From assembly GCF_000003605.2 (NCBI RefSeq), contig NW_003156740.1:346619-358839 (forward strand): a stretch of 12,221 bases of DNA. The letters are read 5' to 3'. The first letter of the stretch is position 1. Each line of letters starts with the position of its first letter. Below are positions 1 through 12,221 of this stretch, piece after piece. The translations under genes and the position numbers were made by a program. This stretch comes from Saccoglossus kowalevskii (lineage: Eukaryota; Hemichordata; Enteropneusta; Harrimaniidae). The notes beneath the pieces were generated by a model. It ran no database searches. It was not told where the DNA came from and worked only from the letters and a program-made list of their open reading frames with translations.

Positions 1-2017
1 CAAAGCATTTATTTAAAAACACAGACATATTTCATACCCTCATATCTTTGAACGACAAATGCGAGTTTGAACGTCCTAGCCCGAAATCACCCGGTCACAA
101 CCGCACTGAATCAAAACTTAAACAGTTTGGGATAATAACAACTTCAGATTTGCTGCATTATAATAAACATACAGAAAGAATGACCAAAGAATGGCCAAAT
201 GTTCAGGAGACGTGGCTTCCATTGTTATGTAAACGCACAGCGAGGGATAATTCTCTGACAAGCATTACTATCCCACTGTACACGCTTACTGTTTATAAAC
301 AAGATAATTCTGTCTGATAAGAGTTCTAATAAAACTACAATCATGGTGAAGCAAAATGGCCGACATTCGGGGAAACAATCTAGACGTCGTAGAAATCAAA
401 TGAAAACCATTCCTTTTTAATTACTGACCGTGAATTATTGGTGAAATAAATACAAGATGCTGGATAAGTATCGTTTGTTATGCAAAATTAGCATGAAGAT
501 TACAGTTTGTCAATTAAAACGTTTTTGACTAATATATCGATGTTACGTTCATCTTCGTCATTAGCAAGTACGATTTGTAATGACTACGTTTATTACTTTG
601 AACTCTAAACAAAGAGTATAACTGGTCAAACTGTATCGAGTCTTGGCAATCAACTTCGTTTTTATTTATATTACTTTGTATATGACAAATCGTAAAGCTG
701 TGTGAATGGATTTGCGCCACTGCCGAGTATAGAAAACATTATTTCTTTAATATCAACGAGCCACATATTTCCTGTACTTGCTTTCTTTGTATCGGTGTCG
801 TCATCAGTTGAAGTACATTTGTAGTTGAAACAATTTGTGCCTGGATGTGAATAATTTATTCTTATATTGTCCCGTTAGAACAACTCGTAAGGTTGGTCAT
901 AATATGACCCCGCGTCACTGAGTCGCAGGTTTCTCTTTGCCTCGTCTGTCACATGCGTTTTTGCTTTCTTTCTTTTCCTCGTAAGTGCGTTAGTAAAGTG
1001 GTGTCAGTAAAATAGAATATTGACTTGGAAAATAAAACGGTTTAAACGAAATTGTCGCAAGGTTATGACCATGTTTCTCCGACGATGTCTTGAGTGTCAA
1101 TAATGCTGACAATAGAAGTTAGATAAGCACGCGATAGGAAGCTAATCATCTGTTATATCAGAATCGCCAGCAGCAGATAAGATTATTTGTGTTAGCGTTT
1201 AAAACACTAATTTGAACAGCGTTTTTTGAAATTTCGATCTTTTGATCATTGTTTTTTCTCGCTACCTTAACAACACCAGTAATTCAACACTAGCTTTTAG
1301 GAAACACAGTAATTAAATGTCCGCCAAACGTGTGGACAATAAGTAAACGTTCTCTCACTAACAGCCTTATATCAGTTTTGATCCCGGTTTTCCAACGGCT
1401 GCCAGAACGCTAACAGTAAATCATATGGGGGCGCCCACATGGGTGCGACGTCACAAAAGTCATTAATATCAACAATTATTCAATCAGGTATTTTTGTGAC
1501 TCCGAGTCTTTAGCCGAATGTTGGCAAATTCACCCAGAGTTTGAAAGTGACTTTCCAATATTCAGGAATTGTTGTAGCAATACACCAGATAAATTCAAAA
1601 TTCTGACTCACCATTAGAGAAATTGTTACAGTAGCTAATTCTGTACAAAATGCATGCAGTCACATGGTGATTTCTGAACCAGGCCGCTATGATTCATGGA
1701 ACCGATCAGTATCACTCACAGCTGGATTCAATGTCGCAACATAAACCCGAAGAGCGTCGTGAAGATGATGCTAGATCGCCGTTTTAAGCTTTTTTCCTCT
1801 CCTTAAAACCATGAATTGCGGCACTCGCAGTTCTACACGACGCAAACTCACTGGGGACTATGATCGAAATAGAAAGCGTGTGTCTAGTATCTACATATTC
1901 AATTCTCGTCTAATCGTATAAAAAAACAAAATACATAATGATTACAAACGACTAAAATAGAACATAAATAAATGGTGATGTCAATGATTATTTTGTTTAT
2001 AGTGTTTCACATATCTA

Positions 2018-2385
2018 TTAGCTGGTCATCCGATTCATTACCAGTACACATATATAATTCCTATAGATTTATTACAGATTTGCAATTAAATACCTACACA
2101 TGAACACATATATAATTACCCTATTAGGTAGACACATGTCCTCATCAAGCATGCGCATATCTAATTCCGATAGATACTTTACGACTATTTTTTATTGAAT
2201 AAATTGTTAGCTGGTCAAGAACATCACTAATTCCTGCAAAATATCAATTTACTAAAACTAGAAATACATTAATTAAAACAAATAACACACACTTTTAATA
2301 CTAATGTTTGTACTTATCGTTAAAAACAGATTTAACTAAACTATAAACAATCAGAATAAATTATATTACTATTAGCTTGGTCATA
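2018..2385. repeat. Degenerate direct repeats in the 3' flank
   Basis: TTAGCTGGTCA occurs near 2018 and 2207, with a variant TTAGCTTGGTCA near 2373. Between the first two, ACACATATATAATT occurs near 2046 and again near 2105, with a weaker copy (GCATATCTAATTCC) near 2154. The copies are too diverged to define a clean unit. This could be an old tandem array or a decayed transposon; it could also be chance in AT-rich DNA. Confidence 0.35.
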
Positions 2386-2387
2386 CA

Positions 2388-2393
2388 TTTTAA
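2388..2393 (-). promoter_or_regulatory. Possible polyadenylation signal (ATTAAA on the minus strand)
   Basis: This is the first canonical-type hexamer met on the coding strand after the stop, about 580 bases downstream; an AATAAA follows at 2191-2196. Either could end the transcript. Closer non-canonical signals cannot be excluded, so the 3' UTR length is unknown. Confidence 0.25.
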
Positions 2394-2972
2394 TACAGGA
2401 AATGTTACAGTCTCGATATATCATAGGAATGGTAAAACATAGCTGCAAAGATAAAATAGGAATGATAGGAATAGTAATAAAATGCTATTCTGTAAGTGTT
2501 TTGTACTGCATAGAGTGATTGTGTACTATTGGTTGAACAGATTAAATTAATATGTAAAACATTTAGATTGTGTCCAAATTCAACTTAAAAAAGCATTCAT
2601 ACTCTGTTTTTTTTTCACCTTGACAACCATCTCCAAGATTTTAGAATTGAGGTAATAATCTGTGGTAAACACATTCGCATCAAAGTCTTTTGAACAGAGT
2701 TAATCATGTTATACACACAATCAGCAATTAATTCCCAAAAATGGACAACAAGTACCAGGCACAAGTACACATGTTATGGATTAGAATGATTTACCAGTGT
2801 CAATTTTAGTGACTCTGGTATAATCTGGCCGTGGTAACACAGTAACACTATTGTTGTGGACCTAATTGCAGTAAAGTATAATATGTGGTAAAATTGAATA
2901 ATTGTATGAGTAGTTGACAAATAGTTCGGTCCTTAGTAACTTAACATATTCGTATTTACATGATTAAACTGA

Positions 2973-12151
<9,179 letters not shown>

Positions 12152-12221
12152 CTAATAGAAAGGAAAGTATATTATGTTTATCTCACTAAACGTGGAAATA
12201 TGCACGCATCGTCTGCATGTG
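12152..12221 (-). other. 3' end of the next upstream intron (truncated by the window edge)
   Basis: The strand complementary to this stretch ends in a pyrimidine-rich tract (ctttcctttctattag), a good acceptor for exon a. The donor and the exons for KS and AT are outside the window. Confidence 0.8.

Larger units (their letters stand above)
1..2972. other. 3' flank of the megasynthase gene: 3' UTR plus intergenic, no gene supported
   Basis: About 3 kb of mostly AT-rich sequence. The part next to the stop must hold the 3' UTR. I find no coding segment with recognisable homology on either strand, and in particular none resembling a fatty acid synthase thioesterase. The open frames present (48-317 plus, 529-720 minus) have no family features. 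The stretch around 1380-1460 is locally GC-richer, with GGGCGCCC and a CRE-like CGACGTCA. Degenerate short repeats occur at about 2018-2385. Confidence 0.6.

Noticed and set aside
48-317. Plus-strand open frame of 89 codons
   Set aside because: It starts at a TTG, not ATG, has no recognisable domain, low complexity or signal features, and sits in an AT-rich flank. Could only be revived by transcript or homology evidence.
529-720. Minus-strand open frame, considered as a possible lost thioesterase exon
   Set aside because: The translation shows no alpha/beta-hydrolase GxSxG motif and no similarity to the FASN thioesterase as I know it.

Overview
This is a eukaryotic, AT-rich window, almost certainly from an invertebrate animal. 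It carries the 3' two-thirds of one large multi-exon gene on the minus strand, so the gene runs from the right edge leftwards. Thirteen exons between 12151 and 2973 can be joined at GT-AG introns with the reading frame kept at every junction. They encode 1352 complete codons plus a stop. The joined protein aligns along its whole length with animal fatty acid synthase (FASN), in the order DH - degenerate methyltransferase (MT) - pseudo-KR linker - ER - KR - ACP. The KS and AT domains must lie beyond position 12221. Residue numbers in the entries count from the first complete codon in the window, at 12149.

The important observation is at the C-terminus. The protein stops (2973-2975) about 38 residues after the phosphopantetheine serine of the ACP, exactly where FASN would continue through a linker into a thioesterase (TE). 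I see no splice donor between the ACP and the stop, and no TE-like open frame in the 2972 bases downstream. Every catalytic residue I can locate in DH, ER, KR and ACP is present, so this does not look like a decayed FASN. A FASN-like chain without a TE is the architecture of the animal FAS-like polyketide synthases (AFPKs) known from molluscs, for example the sacoglossan enzymes. Gene content, AT-richness and intron sizes fit a mollusc or related invertebrate, but the species cannot be fixed from this window.

Layout, left to right: 1-2972 is the 3' flank (3' UTR plus intergenic), with no gene I can support and a few degenerate repeats. 2973-3403 is the last exon (end of KR, ACP, stop). 3642-5698 holds the KR exons and the end of ER. 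6031-7846 holds most of ER. 7847-8963 is the largest intron. 8964-10200 is one very large exon holding the end of DH, the MT-like region and the pseudo-KR. 10509-12151 holds three DH exons. 12152-12221 is the start of the next upstream intron.

How the parts would work together: the ACP carries the growing chain, KR reduces the beta-ketone, DH removes water and ER saturates the double bond. The enzyme is therefore equipped for a full reducing cycle. It would need something other than its own TE to release the product. Whether it makes a simple fatty acid or a polyketide would be decided mainly by the KS and AT domains outside the window.
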